From the NCBI GenBank assembly GCA_903813345.2, contig CAIIXF020000007.1:19083564-19147563 (forward strand): DNA of 64,000 nt. Direction: 5' to 3'. This document shows positions 46,901 through 55,262 of the stretch, piece by piece. The notes beneath the pieces were generated by a model that was given only the letters and a program-made list of their open reading frames with translations, was not told the origin of the DNA and ran no database searches. The translations under genes and the position numbers were made by a program. Every line of letters starts with the position of its first letter. Position 1 is the stretch's first letter. The stretch comes from Owenia fusiformis (Eukaryota; Annelida; Polychaeta; Sabellida; Oweniidae).

Positions 46901-49892
46901 ACAGAGCAGATTTCTACAAACTACTAAGATGTTACATTTACTGATAAAATATTTTTTTAGATAAATAAAAAATAAAATCAATATTGTCTCCTTGTTGGAT
47001 CATTTTAAGAGTTATTTGTTAAATATGACAAAACAATCAATCTGCACTTTGTTTAAGTTATTAAACTTTCAGATCATTTGAAATGAAATAATTGTTCACA
47101 CATGTACACCTGTAAACTAAAATCAATAAAGCTTATTGATGATGTAATAGAGCAATAACTTAGTATGCATAAGAAGGGGAAGATTTCATGAACGTAACAT
47201 TTTATATGAAAACCACTCAAATGGGACGAATTCCAATATAATATCAGACTTACATGTATTTGCTTAGTTGTTTTGTGCCAATGGACAGGCATGTGAGCAC
47301 CACAAGAAAACTTGTTACCAAGATGGCAGTGGTCCATCTGTTAAAGTTGATAATTTTACTGAAGCAAAAGCAGACAAGTGCCATAATCAGACTGGATTCG
47401 ACTAGTACCATGTACAGTAGTAGCTCAATGATTGCCTACCTTTTCAATATAAAATGGTATGCGGCTCATGGACATGGCCCGTGCTGTGTATTTAGTATAA
47501 AGACGAGCACTTTCAACTTGTGGAAATTCCTGAAAACCTCCATTTGATTCTAGCCCTTCATCACTGGATCCCCCAATCACTATGGTAGGCCTGGAATTTA
47601 CAAAACATACTACGCTGTCAGACAGAGCTCTACAGCATATATACTATATTCAAACAGTGTTTATAAACACTAGTAAACACTAATACTAGCAAACAATAAG
47701 TTAAATGGAGATTTTACAAGGCATTTTCTTTGATTCTTGTGTGAATGCCACTTACGTGTATGGTGGTGACATAATAGCATGTAATTCAAAAAAGCAAAAT
47801 GACGAAGTATGCTGAGAAAAATGTTTTACCATGAAAATATCTACTAAACTTTTTTTTATTTGTACACAAAAAGTTTTTAATCATCCCTTAAAAGTTTCTC
47901 ATTTTACACTAACCAGCAATTTTCTTGTGCATTCTGCAGGCCTCCCAATGCATGCAAGAGACCTGGACCAGACACCACCAGTGTCACTGCTGGGCGGCCT
48001 GTCAAATAGCCTATAGCCTGAGCAGCATAACAAGCCTGAAAGATTTCCACACAAAATGTCCAAAGACTAGTGCTGCTTTGTAAATGTCAGACTACTATTG
48101 CTTATCCATTGATGCTCACACCGGAATAGCCTGACAACGGTAAAGTCAGATACCGTTATCAAAAATGGTGGACACAACCGTCGCTTCAACTCATTAATCA
48201 CTTGGTCCTAATTTTATGGGATTTTATCATCGCTAATTCTGTGCATGTATTAAGCTCTTGTGATGATGTATCATACGAAATCCCAATTTCGATCAAATTG
48301 GGTAGTGAATCGCCACAATATAGCATCTTCGATATCGTCAATGACAACGGAATCTGAATTTGAAATAATTTAAAAAAACAACGACATATGGTAATACAGT
48401 GTCCGTTGTCCCGTATCTCATTTTGATCGGTTAAATCAAAGACTTTTATTTTGATGGTAGAACATAATTAACTGTACAATGAGTATAACGACACTTTGAT
48501 TGATTGTTTTCCAAAGGAATTTAGTCTAGGTGCTCTATTAACATGAAGTTCATGAAAATCTAATTGAAGCGTCCGCCATTTGTGACAACATTGTCAGGTT
48601 ATTCCGGTGTAATGCTGATGAAAGTGTCAATACAACACAATGTTTATATGACTTGTTTAATTCTTTGTTTAATCTTTCTTGAAATTGGTGTAAAACACAA
48701 GCACTGCTATGACTTTTTGTATAAGAGAAAACAACATGTAAAACCCAGTTGTCTTACCGCCTGCTCATTTCTACAGCCTATGTAATTTATACCAGCTGCC
48801 TGTGCTGCAATGCCGATCTCTATAACTGGCACACCTACGATACCAAACATGTACTGGACACCCTACAAATACATGGAACAGAAAAATGTGTCCATTATAA
48901 ATGACAACATTCTTATGGAGCTGTCACACTCGGGCCATATGGGCTCACTGTTCACCACCGTGGGAATTCTTTGGGGCAAACGGTGGGGGACCACATGGGA
49001 CATTGAAGTTACTACACTCCCTTTCAGATTTTCAGATACATGTTGTATCTGCAGGCCGGTAGCCAGAATTTTCCAAGGGGGGGGGGTTCGCTTTTCTAAA
49101 AAATTCTAGGGGGGTTCACGTTTGGCAAATTTGTCCAAAAATCACTCAAAAAATAGTCAGATTGGTGAAAAACTGCATGATTTTGAAAGAAATTTTGGCC
49201 AGGGGATGTTCGCCCAAACTCCCCTGGCTACGGGCCTGATCTGGCTTGTTACACGGTTTCAGCTCCCCAGATGAGCGTGCCAAGTTGTTATTGGTGTCAG
49301 ATGTAGAATTGCTCTTGTGTAACAGTTACATGTATTACAGGAAGTCCTCCGTCAGTCTCGTAAGCGGGGGAAGGTCCTGAGTTTTATTCCCACACGGGGC
49401 ATTGAATTAAGCACAATCCCTTTCAGATTTAGTAGCTGACTCCATACACTACAGCTCCCCGGACGAGTGTGCCCAGGGTCGTTCAGTCAGCACTATATTG
49501 AATAATATCTGATATGATCACATATGGGGTCGTTACAGAAAGAACCAAGGCATAACTTCACCTTAAATCTTTCAAAGGCGGAGTCTTTGCTAGTTTATTT
49601 CATGTTACTGAACGTACATGTACAAAATAAAAAAATTACCCTTGAAATTTACAAATGTAACTTACTGACTGAATGAAATTGAAAGTCCACAAATCAGGTC
49701 AGAAATTAGGACAACTACTAAATGGCTATTTCGCAAACATCAGACAGCATATTCAATTTGTATTTCGCAATTTTATTTCTTATATATTTATACACTAATT
49801 ATATGACTTGAATTCATCGTGATCCCTACCTGATCTCTCAAGGATTCTGCAATAATTGTCGCTCCTTCAATTTCTTCGTCTGCATTCGCCAT
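22877..49892 (-). CDS. HACL1: 2-hydroxyacyl-CoA lyase 1, complete 15-exon gene
   Basis: TPP-dependent lyase that cleaves 2-hydroxyacyl-CoA to formyl-CoA and an aldehyde in peroxisomal alpha-oxidation. Exons in transcript order: 49830-49892, 48758-48862, 47914-48035, 47440-47590, 45274-45371, 43828-43940, 37337-37472, 36604-36709, 36006-36089, 35680-35787, 34665-34816, 28947-29105, 26934-27038, 23923-24106, 22877-22909. All introns are GT-AG. The frame is continuous over 1719 nt, giving 572 aa plus stop (human about 578). The start is the [10 protein letters not shown] methionine. The catalytic Glu lies in GCRNEQA (E54). The TPP/Mg motif runs from GDSAFGFS (G450-D451-S452) to NNN (477-479). 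Further matches to the human protein as I know it are [35 protein letters not shown] and NTMDIGRT. The C-terminus reads WLTRSKI, a PTS1-type tripeptide where human has SNM. Introns 4 and 6 contain plus-strand genes. I found no clear AATAAA downstream. The identification is firm; exon edges are inferred from frame and splice consensus. Confidence 0.96.
23510..23905. repeat. GGCAGCCATTTTGAAAT repeat and adjoining foldback
   Basis: Two ~120-bp direct copies start GGCAGCCATTTTGAAATTTG and GGTAGCCATTTTAAAATTC. Then at about 23811-23901 an inverted pair, CCTATGGTTCTTCAAAAAT and ATTTTTCAAAACCATAGG, encloses CACTCATTCGCGG. The same family occurs at about 41490-41760, with a CACAGACGGACAAACTAACGG tail, and near 20.1 kb. 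Confidence 0.5.
24155..24365. repeat. Repeat with G-run/C-run ends
   Basis: It opens with GGGAAGGGGGGGTGCAATCG and closes with GGGGGCACCCCCCTGGCC, a possible short inverted repeat, in HACL1 intron 13. No target duplication was identified. Confidence 0.35.
24595..25100 (-). mobile_element. LINE 3' end, reverse-transcriptase C-terminus plus tail
   Basis: Read on the minus strand, 25080-24816 encodes [31 protein letters not shown], one stop, then [19 protein letters not shown] and a terminal stop. This is the usual C-terminal ending of CR1/Jockey-like reverse transcriptases. A T-run at 24597-24605 is the reversed A-tail. It belongs to a different LINE lineage from 25688-26296 and lies in HACL1 intron 13. 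Confidence 0.65.
25688..26296 (+). mobile_element. LINE ORF fragment, C-terminal CxxC...DExHF region
   Basis: A 202-aa open frame without its reverse-transcriptase core. It has [33 protein letters not shown], then [19 protein letters not shown]. This Cys-rich ending is typical of non-LTR retrotransposon ORF2 proteins. A long 3' part follows, to about 26580, ending in an AATAATAATAATAATTATT tract that is a likely LINE tail. It lies in HACL1 intron 13, on the strand opposite the gene. The intact frame suggests fairly recent insertion relative to the copy at 59 kb. Confidence 0.75.
27342..27926 (-). mobile_element. Mariner/Tc1-type remnant with long inverted ends
   Basis: The ends are CAGGGTGTCTCAAAAAAAGG (left) and its inverted copy CCTTTTTTTGAGACACCCTG (right), flanked by TA on both sides. 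The inverted similarity continues imperfectly for about 190 bp per side. On the minus strand, 27690-27530 encodes [20 protein letters not shown], the conserved C-terminal transposase stretch after the last catalytic Asp. The catalytic domain itself is missing, so it cannot move itself. Confidence 0.85.
28110..28808. repeat. Possible inverted-repeat element with TTTACACTA ends
   Basis: AATTTACACTACATGCGGCA near 28117 mirrors CTAGTGTAAATCCAACT near 28792. Inside, GATGTCTTGG, AAACGTTTTAGC and TTAGCCAAGAC recur in both orientations. No clear TSD. Confidence 0.4.
29150..29272. repeat. Short tandem array of ~31-bp units
   Basis: Four imperfect units with the pattern TACAATGNNATATCATCAGAA, then AAATAGATCT, just upstream of HACL1 exon 12 in transcript terms. 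Confidence 0.6.
31040..31320. repeat. Inverted pair and ~100-bp tandem duplication
   Basis: CTCTATATTCATG (31051) is mirrored by CATGAATATAGAG (31110). It is followed by two ~100-bp units starting GTTACGTTCACTCCTGTAAT and ATCACGCTCACTCCTGTAAT, each ending in GTTCACTCRGAATAC. Confidence 0.6.
32145..32460. repeat. Inverted relative of the 478-bp P-like element, ends missing
   Basis: It starts at AACGCAGATGCGAGTAG and shares CACCACCAGGTGGC, AGTTCCCTTAAACTT and CATATAACCCTTATG with the reverse strand of 14930-15360. The outer GGGCTTTC ends are absent. Confidence 0.65.
32738..32886 (+). repeat. GTTGGAGAC family repeat (copy 2)
   Basis: It has ACATGCAAAATGTCACCAAC, GCCATTTGTTACAGAC, GTTGGAGACTGTA and GGTGGTGACATAAAAAATG. 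It lies in HACL1 intron 11. Confidence 0.6.
33250..33364 (+). mobile_element. tRNA-derived SINE, copy A
   Basis: CAGGTAGAGCATCTGAGATC (box A remnant), then GGTTGTGGGTTCAATTCCCA (box B), then GTGACTTTTTCACACCAGCC and ATTTGTTCCTATGTTTCAA. The first bases of the tRNA head are decayed. Its tail is interrupted by the 27-bp footprint at 33365-33405. Confidence 0.8.
33365..33405. mobile_element. 27-bp footprint of the P-like family inside a 7-bp TSD
   Basis: GTTTCAA (33365-33371), then CATGGGCTTTC, spacer TAGTT, GAAAGCCCATG (33372-33398), then GTTTCAA again (33399-33405). The right 17 bases, CTAGTTGAAAGCCCATG, equal the right end of the element at 14912-15389. The paralogous SINE at 33.6 kb reads CCTATGTTTCAAATAAA without interruption, which is the empty site. 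Confidence 0.85.
33589..33716 (+). mobile_element. tRNA-derived SINE, copy B
   Basis: A near-complete head, CCGTAGCTCAACAGGTAGAG (box A) and GGTTGTGGGTTCAATATCCC (box B), then the body GTGACTTTTTCACACCAGCC and the tail CCTATGTTTCAAATAAA. It has the same orientation as copy A, about 350 bp downstream. The extra base in the T-loop region argues against a working tRNA gene. Confidence 0.8.
35556..35665. repeat. One end of the CAGTAAAACCTGT family beside HACL1 exon 10
   Basis: ACAGTAAAACCTGTCTATGTG is followed by GTTTCACTT/GAAACACCT words. The fragment stops about 15 bp from the exon 10 donor site at 35679. Confidence 0.5.
36392..36530 (-). repeat. GTTGGAGAC family repeat (copy 3, inverted)
   Basis: On the minus strand it reads GTCACTACCTGCCATGTGTT, ACAGATGTAGAATGC, AGTCGGAGACTATATA. 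It lies between HACL1 exons 8 and 9. Confidence 0.55.
37613..40425. mobile_element. 2.8-kb LTR-like insertion with internal tandem arrays
   Basis: It begins TGTAACGG and ends CTGTTACA (TG...CA ends). ATATAT flanks both sides. The flanks are halves of one degenerate minisatellite (TATTCCCTACAATNTTGTAA-like units, about 37560-37612 and 40426-40590), so the block was inserted into it. Inside is a TATA-type promoter candidate (CTATATAA at about 38075), a 107-bp duplication (38601/38708) and a 90/91-bp array (38990-39940). No retroviral-type protein frame is present. A solo LTR is the simplest reading, but the length is unusual and I could not confirm a family. Confidence 0.55.
38990..39940. repeat. 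90/91-bp tandem array, about ten units
   Basis: TTTGACTT-type unit starts fall at 39051, 39141, 39231, 39321, 39412, 39503, 39594, 39685, 39775 and 39864. Units share GAAGTTRAATNATAC, AGGATCCAGGA and ACTTAGNAGTTTA. The first three are exactly 90 bp and stay open in one frame as a 30-residue repeat ([14 protein letters not shown]). Later units are 91 bp and shift frame. Confidence 0.85.
41162..43574 (+). CDS. Secreted dienelactone hydrolase family protein (nested in HACL1 intron 6)
   Basis: Four exons, 41162-41372, 41975-42188, 42430-42550 and 43200-43574, join in frame to 306 aa. The first 23 or so residues form a signal peptide ending LTHLANA, so the product probably enters the secretory pathway. 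A charged, helical-looking stretch (about 35-95) precedes the alpha/beta-hydrolase core. The core has [18 protein letters not shown], then the nucleophile elbow GFCFGG (Cys189), the acid in FGMNDTS (Asp241) and the base in AGHAF (His275). This Cys-Asp-His triad is that of dienelactone hydrolase/carboxymethylenebutenolidase. The core looks closer to bacterial-type DLH than to the cytosolic animal CMBL I know, but I could not test that. The substrate is unknown. The ATG chosen is the first in frame giving the signal peptide; the upstream in-frame codon is TTG. An AATAAA lies at 43610, only 213 bp from HACL1 exon 6 on the other strand. Confidence 0.88.
41765..41884 (+). repeat. GTTGGAGAC family repeat (copy 4)
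   Basis: CCACATGCCATTTTTACAG, GAACACCAACCAATGAACAC, GTTGGAGACTAACAATATG and GTGTGACACGAAAATG. It lies in intron 1 of the nested hydrolase gene. Confidence 0.5.
42611..43140. repeat. Palindromic interspersed repeat, copy 1
   Basis: It starts ACAATTGTTGACCTCTCCAG with two arms of about 53 bp (containing CGTATACCGAGACTGTAAAC and its inverted copy) around GCTACTGTTGACAGAGACAG. A ~350-bp body follows (GAAGAAACTAATAATACACA, CTGAAGACAGTGGTAGCTA), ending in GTTGAGGTACTAACAATAT. It lies in intron 3 of the nested hydrolase gene. Confidence 0.75.
43610..43615 (+). terminator. Poly(A) signal of the dienelactone hydrolase-like gene
   Basis: AATAAA lies 36 nt after the stop codon, so the 3' UTR is short and ends before HACL1 exon 6 on the opposite strand. 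Confidence 0.7.
44022..44636. repeat. Palindromic interspersed repeat, copy 2
   Basis: Same order as the copy at 42611: ACAATTGTTGACCTCTCCAG, an imperfect palindrome, GAAGAAACTAATAATACACA, the body, then CTGAGGTACTAACGATAT. It has an extra ~85 bp (CTGTTTTCTGTAAACATTGTG) absent from copy 1. It lies in HACL1 intron 5. Confidence 0.75.
44872..44937. repeat. Strong hairpin
   Basis: AAGTCACCCCTCCCTCCTAT, ATTCTATATATT, a loop of about 7 nt, then the near-perfect inverted arm ending GAGGGGGGTGACTT. It is an isolated foldback in HACL1 intron 5. Confidence 0.75.
44996..45068 (+). repeat. GTTGGAGAC family repeat (copy 5, 3' part)
   Basis: ACACCAACCGCTGAATGATG, GTTGGAGACTATACTTCTGG and TGGTGACATAAAAATGG. 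Confidence 0.55.
45821..45882 (+). promoter_or_regulatory. TATA box and non-coding first exon of the Gly/Tyr-rich protein gene
   Basis: TATAAAA at 45821-45827 is followed about 30 bp later by a probable start region. A donor, CAAG|GTAAGT, lies after 45882. The matching acceptor TTTCCAG is at 46095-46101, 13 bp before the ATG. Confidence 0.65.
46115..46498 (+). CDS. Small secreted Gly/Tyr-rich protein with acidic calcium-loop-like motifs (nested in HACL1 intron 4)
   Basis: A 127-aa ORF contained in one exon (46102-46499). Residues 1-17 ([17 protein letters not shown]) are a clear signal peptide. The mature part opens with two adjacent DxNxDGxxD motifs (DENRDGVPD and DANRDGKVD). These have the spacing of EF-hand or thrombospondin type 3 calcium loops. 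The rest is rich in Gly and Tyr ([19 protein letters not shown]) and ends in a less repetitive GPNG-containing part. Such composition is typical of extracellular matrix, shell, cuticle or adhesive proteins, but I recognise no named family. The gene has an upstream TATA box, a non-coding first exon ending at 45882, and a 3' UTR exon from 46854 with AATAAA at 46964. This layout suggests a strongly expressed, tissue-specific gene. The long antisense ORF over the same bases is a shadow. Confidence 0.85.
   Translation: MLKFVCLFALVAIACAAPRSYGYGDDENRDGVPDSLDANRDGKVDYGYGHGYARNSYGHGSYGYQDHYYGYVPYGDGYPYANVGPNGAVVKSPSGLIVGDNGGYINAQTGKVVGPNGYVAPEGYGHY
46854..46985 (+). other. 3' UTR exon of the Gly/Tyr-rich protein gene
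   Basis: The stop codon TAA (46496-46498) is followed at once by a donor (GTAAGT at 46500). An acceptor CTCTTTTCAG ends at 46853, and AATAAA is at 46964-46969. The intron after the stop lies within the usual distance that avoids nonsense-mediated decay. The exact end is estimated. Confidence 0.6.
48117..48611. mobile_element. 495-bp MITE with near-perfect CACACCGG ends
   Basis: The left end is CACACCGGAATAGCCTGACA and the right end is TGTCAGGTTATTCCGGTGTA, inverted with two mismatches, one at the very tip. ATGCT flanks both sides, a likely 5-bp TSD. GTGGACACAACCGTC on the left is mirrored loosely by GTCCGCCATTTGTGAC on the right. It lies in HACL1 intron 2, next to exon 3. Confidence 0.6.
49052..49238. 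mobile_element. 187-bp MITE with CAGGCCNGTAGCCAG ends
   Basis: The left end is CAGGCCGGTAGCCAG and the right end is CTGGCTACGGGCCTG, inverted with one mismatch. ATCTG flanks both ends. G-runs and GTTCGC words lie just inside both ends. The tips resemble hAT-type MITEs common in animals. It lies in HACL1 intron 1. Confidence 0.75.
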
Positions 49893-50550
49893 TTTGAACA
49901 GTCACGTGATTTGAATGAAAAGGTCGAATGAAAGGTCATGAAAAGTTTATGTTGAAATTCAACTTGAATCTAGAATGTGTTGGACCTGGATTTAGTGACC
50001 CATATCTGCATAATTTATGTTCCCGCCCGATCAATATCACAAAGAGGTTCGACATCTAACGACACCTTTAAATTCCAGGTAAGAATTAAGATTTTTAGTT
50101 TACTAAAAAGTTATTAGGCTAATCAACTTAGTAAATTAACCTGCATGATGCACAGTGAGCATTATTATCATCTATTATATTAGATAGATGGTGCTGACTG
50201 TGGTATGTATCTGTAATTTCTACCACTTATTCCACATCTAACAAAACACTTCCAAAACTGTACCCTTTCAAAAGTGTAAAATGCCCGTGGTAAAATGTAA
50301 TCAGTCTATTTATGTTTTTATATATTTTAATTGAGTTGTTGCCCTTTTCTTTGAGTTTTATTTATTTTGTAATAAAAATTGTTAGTACAGAACATGCCAC
50401 TTCATTAAGATTATTATATATCACGAGCAAAGTATGGGTTTAGTATTGTATTATTATTACGTGTATTTATTAAGCTATGCATCAAAATGTGACAATGAGC
50501 GGTTGACACAAATTGTGCATATTTCTGACTGTGGTATATTACTGTACATA

Positions 50551-50897
50551 CACTCCCTCCATAAGTTTGGCAACCTTAGCTCCCCCATTGAACTTCGTGT
50601 TAAAGCCTCTTTACCTTTGAATTTTTATATAATAAGTCCGGAACCCTCCATTTCCCATTGGATTACATGGGAATGACGATTTTCAAAAATTCATCAAATT
50701 TATCATCAATTTTCGACCTATTGTAATTGAGAAAAAAAATTGAGAAAATTTGGAGGTATTGGAAATAAAGTCAAGTTACGTTTCCATCGATATTATAAGT
50801 TATTTCATGGTTAAGTAAATAAAAATTCAAATGTAAGGAGGCTTTAACACGTAGTTCAATGGGGGATCTAAAGTTGCCAAACTTATGGAGGGGAGTG
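50551..50897. mobile_element. 347-bp Tc1/mariner-type MITE, TA target site
   Basis: About 60-bp inverted ends start CACTCCCTCCATAAGTTTGG and include CCCCCATTGAACTNCGTGTT. TA flanks both sides (50549-50550, 50898-50899). The interior is AT-rich without a frame. It lies between HACL1 and the ferroportin gene. Confidence 0.8.
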
Positions 50898-51610
50898 TAC
50901 ATAGAAACAGAGGGGGATCTGTTTGTGTGTTACAATGGGTTCATTTACTTAAGTTGTGTGTCTTATAATGCCCAAATTAAGTATAGTATAAGAGTAATAT
51001 TTCAACTAATTAACTAATTAATTAAAGTATTTTTTAGCTCTTATCTATCTTCATGATTGGAACACTTTGAGAGGATTGAATCTTGTTTGGCATTTGATTT
51101 CAAATTCTTGGTGCTGAGAAAGTTAACATACTAGATTTTCCTTTGTTCGTCCACACCATAGATTTATCATAACTATCCTTTATCTAGTATTGTGTTCATG
51201 TCTCGCCTGAACAATTTTGAAAAAGGAAAAAATCTTCTGGCAGTTATCAAGCTTATTGACCCATTAACGCATGAATAGTATAGATATTTTTTCTGTTGTT
51301 TGTGTATGTCAAATATATTTAAAAGGTGTGACTGTTTGAATAATGGTAGGGGATGAAACATGTTCTAGGGGCCTATGTTCAGTGCAATACAAGTGAATTT
51401 CTTTGCACAAGATATAGCGAAGGTAAAGTACATGTTTGACACCAAATAATATTGCCATATATAAGATGAGAATATATAAGTGAATAAAAGATGCTCATAA
51501 ATCCATTGATATTTAACAGTTGTTGAACTATACATAAAATACCAATTGTACTAGAGATATTTGCATTTAACTGAAGCAATATAGCGATTCCACTTCAATG
51601 TTTATCTATT

Positions 51611-52265
51611 CACCCTTGGTATACGCAGCTAACGAAAATTGACTGGTACGGGTCAAAAGCTGGACCGGTACGGGTTAACGGTTTTATTTGAATTTAAAAC
51701 AGCCATTACTCGCTCAATATTGACTTCCTCGTGTCTAATTTGAAATATATGATGCCTCCTGATGCTTTTAAGTACCCCAATTTTTTACAGATTTTTAAAC
51801 GGACCAAAACTCTCTAAATGCGCATTTATGCTCTTTTCTCTCGAGAACGACTGTCTCATTTTCACGATAACTTTTATTTAGTACTTCTAACATATAAGAT
51901 CTATTTTCCCCATCAAGGTATGATGTAAATGACATGCTATTTACATCTTGTGAATTTAAATGACGCGAAAAATAGATCTTATATGTTAGAAGTACTTAAT
52001 AAAAGTTATCGTGAAAATGAGACAGTCGTTCTCGAGAGAAAAGAGCATAAATGCGCATTTAGAGAGTTTTGGTCCGTTTAAAAATCTGTAAGAAATTGGG
52101 GTTCTTTAAAGCATCGTGAGGCATCATATATTTCAAATTAGACACGAGGAAGTCAATATTGAGCAAGTTATGGCTGTTTTAAAGTCAAATAAAACCGTTA
52201 ACCCGTACCGGTCCAGCTTTTGACCCGTACCGGTCAATTTTCGTTAGCTGCGTATACCAAGGGTG
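51611..52265. mobile_element. 655-bp fold-back element with CAC termini and 5-bp TSD
   Basis: Arms of about 300 bp are nearly perfect inverted copies, opening CACCCTTGGTATACGCAGCT and including GACTGGTACGGGTCAAAAGC and CTCGAGAACGACTGTCTC. They flank a ~60-bp centre. CTATT is duplicated at 51606-51610 and 52266-52270. High arm identity implies recent origin or ongoing conversion. No coding frame is credible. Confidence 0.85.
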
Positions 52266-53431
52266 CTATTGTTATACCAAGAAAATTAATATTATCAACT
52301 TGTTCAAGTTTATTGTCATCAGGATAGATTTAATCATTTGCAATGTATATTTATTGTCTTGAGGAAAAAATGATGCATTTTGTTTTGGTAGCATTGGGTG
52401 ATACCTGCATGTATGTTTGTGACCAGCCATTCCTGGATACAATGAACGGCAATGGGGCATTATTATATACCATTTACTTGACTATTTTATGTCCATTTGT
52501 AACTACATGTATTTCATAAAAGCTGTACAATTTTAAGCTAAATATTTTGTTTACAATAGTTAACAAGGGTCCCCATGGAGTTTCTTAAGGCAGTACTAAG
52601 AATCAATAACTTGTTATCAACCATATAGTGATATTTCTAAAATGCAACATGATAAAAAATGTAAAAAAAGATGCAAACATTTAAGCATTTGAATCAGTTA
52701 CCATAGCAACCAGTAACAGGATCAGTTCAATTTTGCATATTGGTAATAGGCAATATGTTATAGTTCTATCCTTATAAATAAGAACTTACTAAAGAGAGAG
52801 ATAGAAACATGTTATGGGGTTCAGACATTTTTGTTGGGGTATGTTGCTATGGTAACAAATTTCATGACCTTTGCAGTTGCTAGGCTCCATCAGAGACCTG
52901 GAGGACGTGGAAGCTACATTACATATTTGTAGTTGTGCATTTCAGAGATTGAAATAATTATTTTTTGACAGCTTTGTTTGTTACATGGCTTTTGTATCAA
53001 GTATATAACATAGTCATCAGTTATATAAGACTCGACATAGGAAAACCGGTCTTATCACAAAAAGTAAAATTATGCTACAGAGCCAAAAATATGCCCAAGA
53101 TTAAGAAGAAAATGTGCTAAACTCAAATCCATCTTTTGGTCTATATCTGCAAAGAAACATTGTTAAGATGCGAGCCATGGCTCAGTTCAAAGGTCTCTTT
53201 GTGCTTTTTAAGATTTATTCAAAAAATCTGTGAGTAAACCCCTTTTTCTGTGGCTCATATATATATATAAAGTATGAAAATAGTTACATCAAGGTATTAT
53301 TAACATAATGATACAAATATACAGACTTTATAATGTTTTCAACTGAAATAAGGATTTTAACCCCCCCCCCCCGCGGCCTGCACTGACTGAGAAAAAAACA
53401 GTAAAGGTCTCTTTGTCTCTTTAAAGACTGT

Positions 53432-53826
53432 ACTCTCGGTATATTTTTCACATGGGATTGAGTTTTCGCGCTTTTCACGATTGTGGTTAAATCGGGAAAA
53501 ATAATTTTCGCAAAATTGTCAATTAAATCCCCGGGGATTTGTGAAATTTTTTATTACCTGGGACTCCATTGCATCTCATGTTTTGTAAAATGTTTGTCAA
53601 GTGTTTTTAGGCGATAAATGGAATAGTTAGTACCAATGTCTGTTACAGTGGCTTATTAGATCAAGTAAACAAAAATAACAATGTAAGAGAGGTTAAGGTG
53701 CTGCGTGCAATTGACCAAGATGACATAGTAGTAGGTGTACAAAGTGAAATTCGCGATATTTTAATAGCCGTGAAATCATGTTTTCTCAAAATTTGCCAAA
53801 TTAAAACTCGCTAAATTAACCGGGAG
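53432..53826. mobile_element. Repeat with TA-flanked CTCYCGGT ends and TTCGCG words
   Basis: The left end is CTCTCGGT and the right end is ACCGGGAG, both next to TA. Inside, AATTTTCGCAAAATTG and AAATTCGCGATATTTTAATA are diverged, related words. A short C-run (53361-53373) lies just outside. Confidence 0.45.
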
Positions 53827-53829
53827 TAC

Positions 53830-55262
53830 AGTAGGTTGCAATGTGCTTACCCAAAACAATTGTAATTTATGATAAAAAAGCAAATAGAACAGCACTTGGA
53901 TGTACATATCAGCCCTTAAATGTATATCAATGGGTTAAGAACATGACGTTTTAAGAATATACCATGTGACATGATAAGGTGTAACTTCAAGTAAATGTAA
54001 TTAATTTTCTATTATAAATAAGAATTACGCACTTAAATACAAATCAAATTTTGATATTCATGATAGAGTTTTACATATAAGAAGGAATTAAAGAGGCAGG
54101 TAATGCATAACTGCACATGCATAAGGTGAGTGTCACTTACATTCACAGGTTGAATAAAACACGAATAAAACAATAGTTCTCAATGTTTAAAGTACATCAT
54201 GTTCTAATCGAAGTTGACAAATGACAAACAAGTAATACAGAAACTACTTTTTAGGTAAATAAACATAAAAGATTGTTGTTACTGCATCGAAAGCTCCATC
54301 TCCTTTATAAAAATCAAGATGATTTTCTTATTGTTCTTAAGTTATTTTAAACAGGGATGGATTCATTTGGGTATACAACACATAAAGGTATATTTGGGAA
54401 AAACATAAGGACTGTATAACTTTATCATCCTCAATATTTAAAGCACCTGGGTTGTCATTTCCTTTTCCAGATATAGATTTTCAATCAACTTTGGAATTGG
54501 TGTAATCAGTTTCCTTAGGTGCATTTGAGTGGGTGCATGGTTGATTATTTCAAGCAGTGTAATTAAATGAAATACTGTGTTCTGATTGGCTGGAATTGAC
54601 CCTTTTCCATATAAATGGAAAAATAGATGGCATCATGGGTATTGGTAGGGCTAAATAACATGGCAACTTAATAGCAAGAGTCACTAATTTCACATTAAAA
54701 TTGTGCTCCTTTTAAGAGTAAATGAACTTTTAAAGGTTTTTCAACATTGTGTCAATGGGGATTTAGCCTGACCATTTTTAGAAAACTTGAAAATCTCTAG
54801 AATTTGAATAAAGGTAAATAACAGTGCAAATCAAAATTGTTTTGATAGAAGATTACACACAGAAAGAGAAGAAAATGCTAGTCTTTAGTGGTTAAAAATG
54901 CAGATATCCCAAAATATCATTAAAAACGAGACTTTAACATGTTCAACAAGATTTCAAAGCTGTATGGAAAAGCCTCTATTGGGCACACTTTGGGACTTTA
55001 CAAGAGGATCATTTGCATAGTCAGAAATAACTCGTGGTCAAAGATATGACTATGTAATGTCTCTTGGCATACCATGTGTGGTTCTGTCATCCCAATCAGT
55101 ACATCAATAAAACATTGAATGACTCATCACATTTTACGAGTTTATTGTTATTATCTTAACAGTAAATTGATAATATTTTGTAGGTTAAAGATATGAGGTA
55201 TAGATAGATGCTTGGATTCTCAAGAATGATTCTATAATCATCTAACTTCCAATCACAAGCCT
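53830..55262. other. Upstream region of the ferroportin gene
   Basis: No coding exon seen. I could not identify a TATA box or a first untranslated exon with confidence. The transcription start of the ferroportin gene is therefore unknown. Confidence 0.4.
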
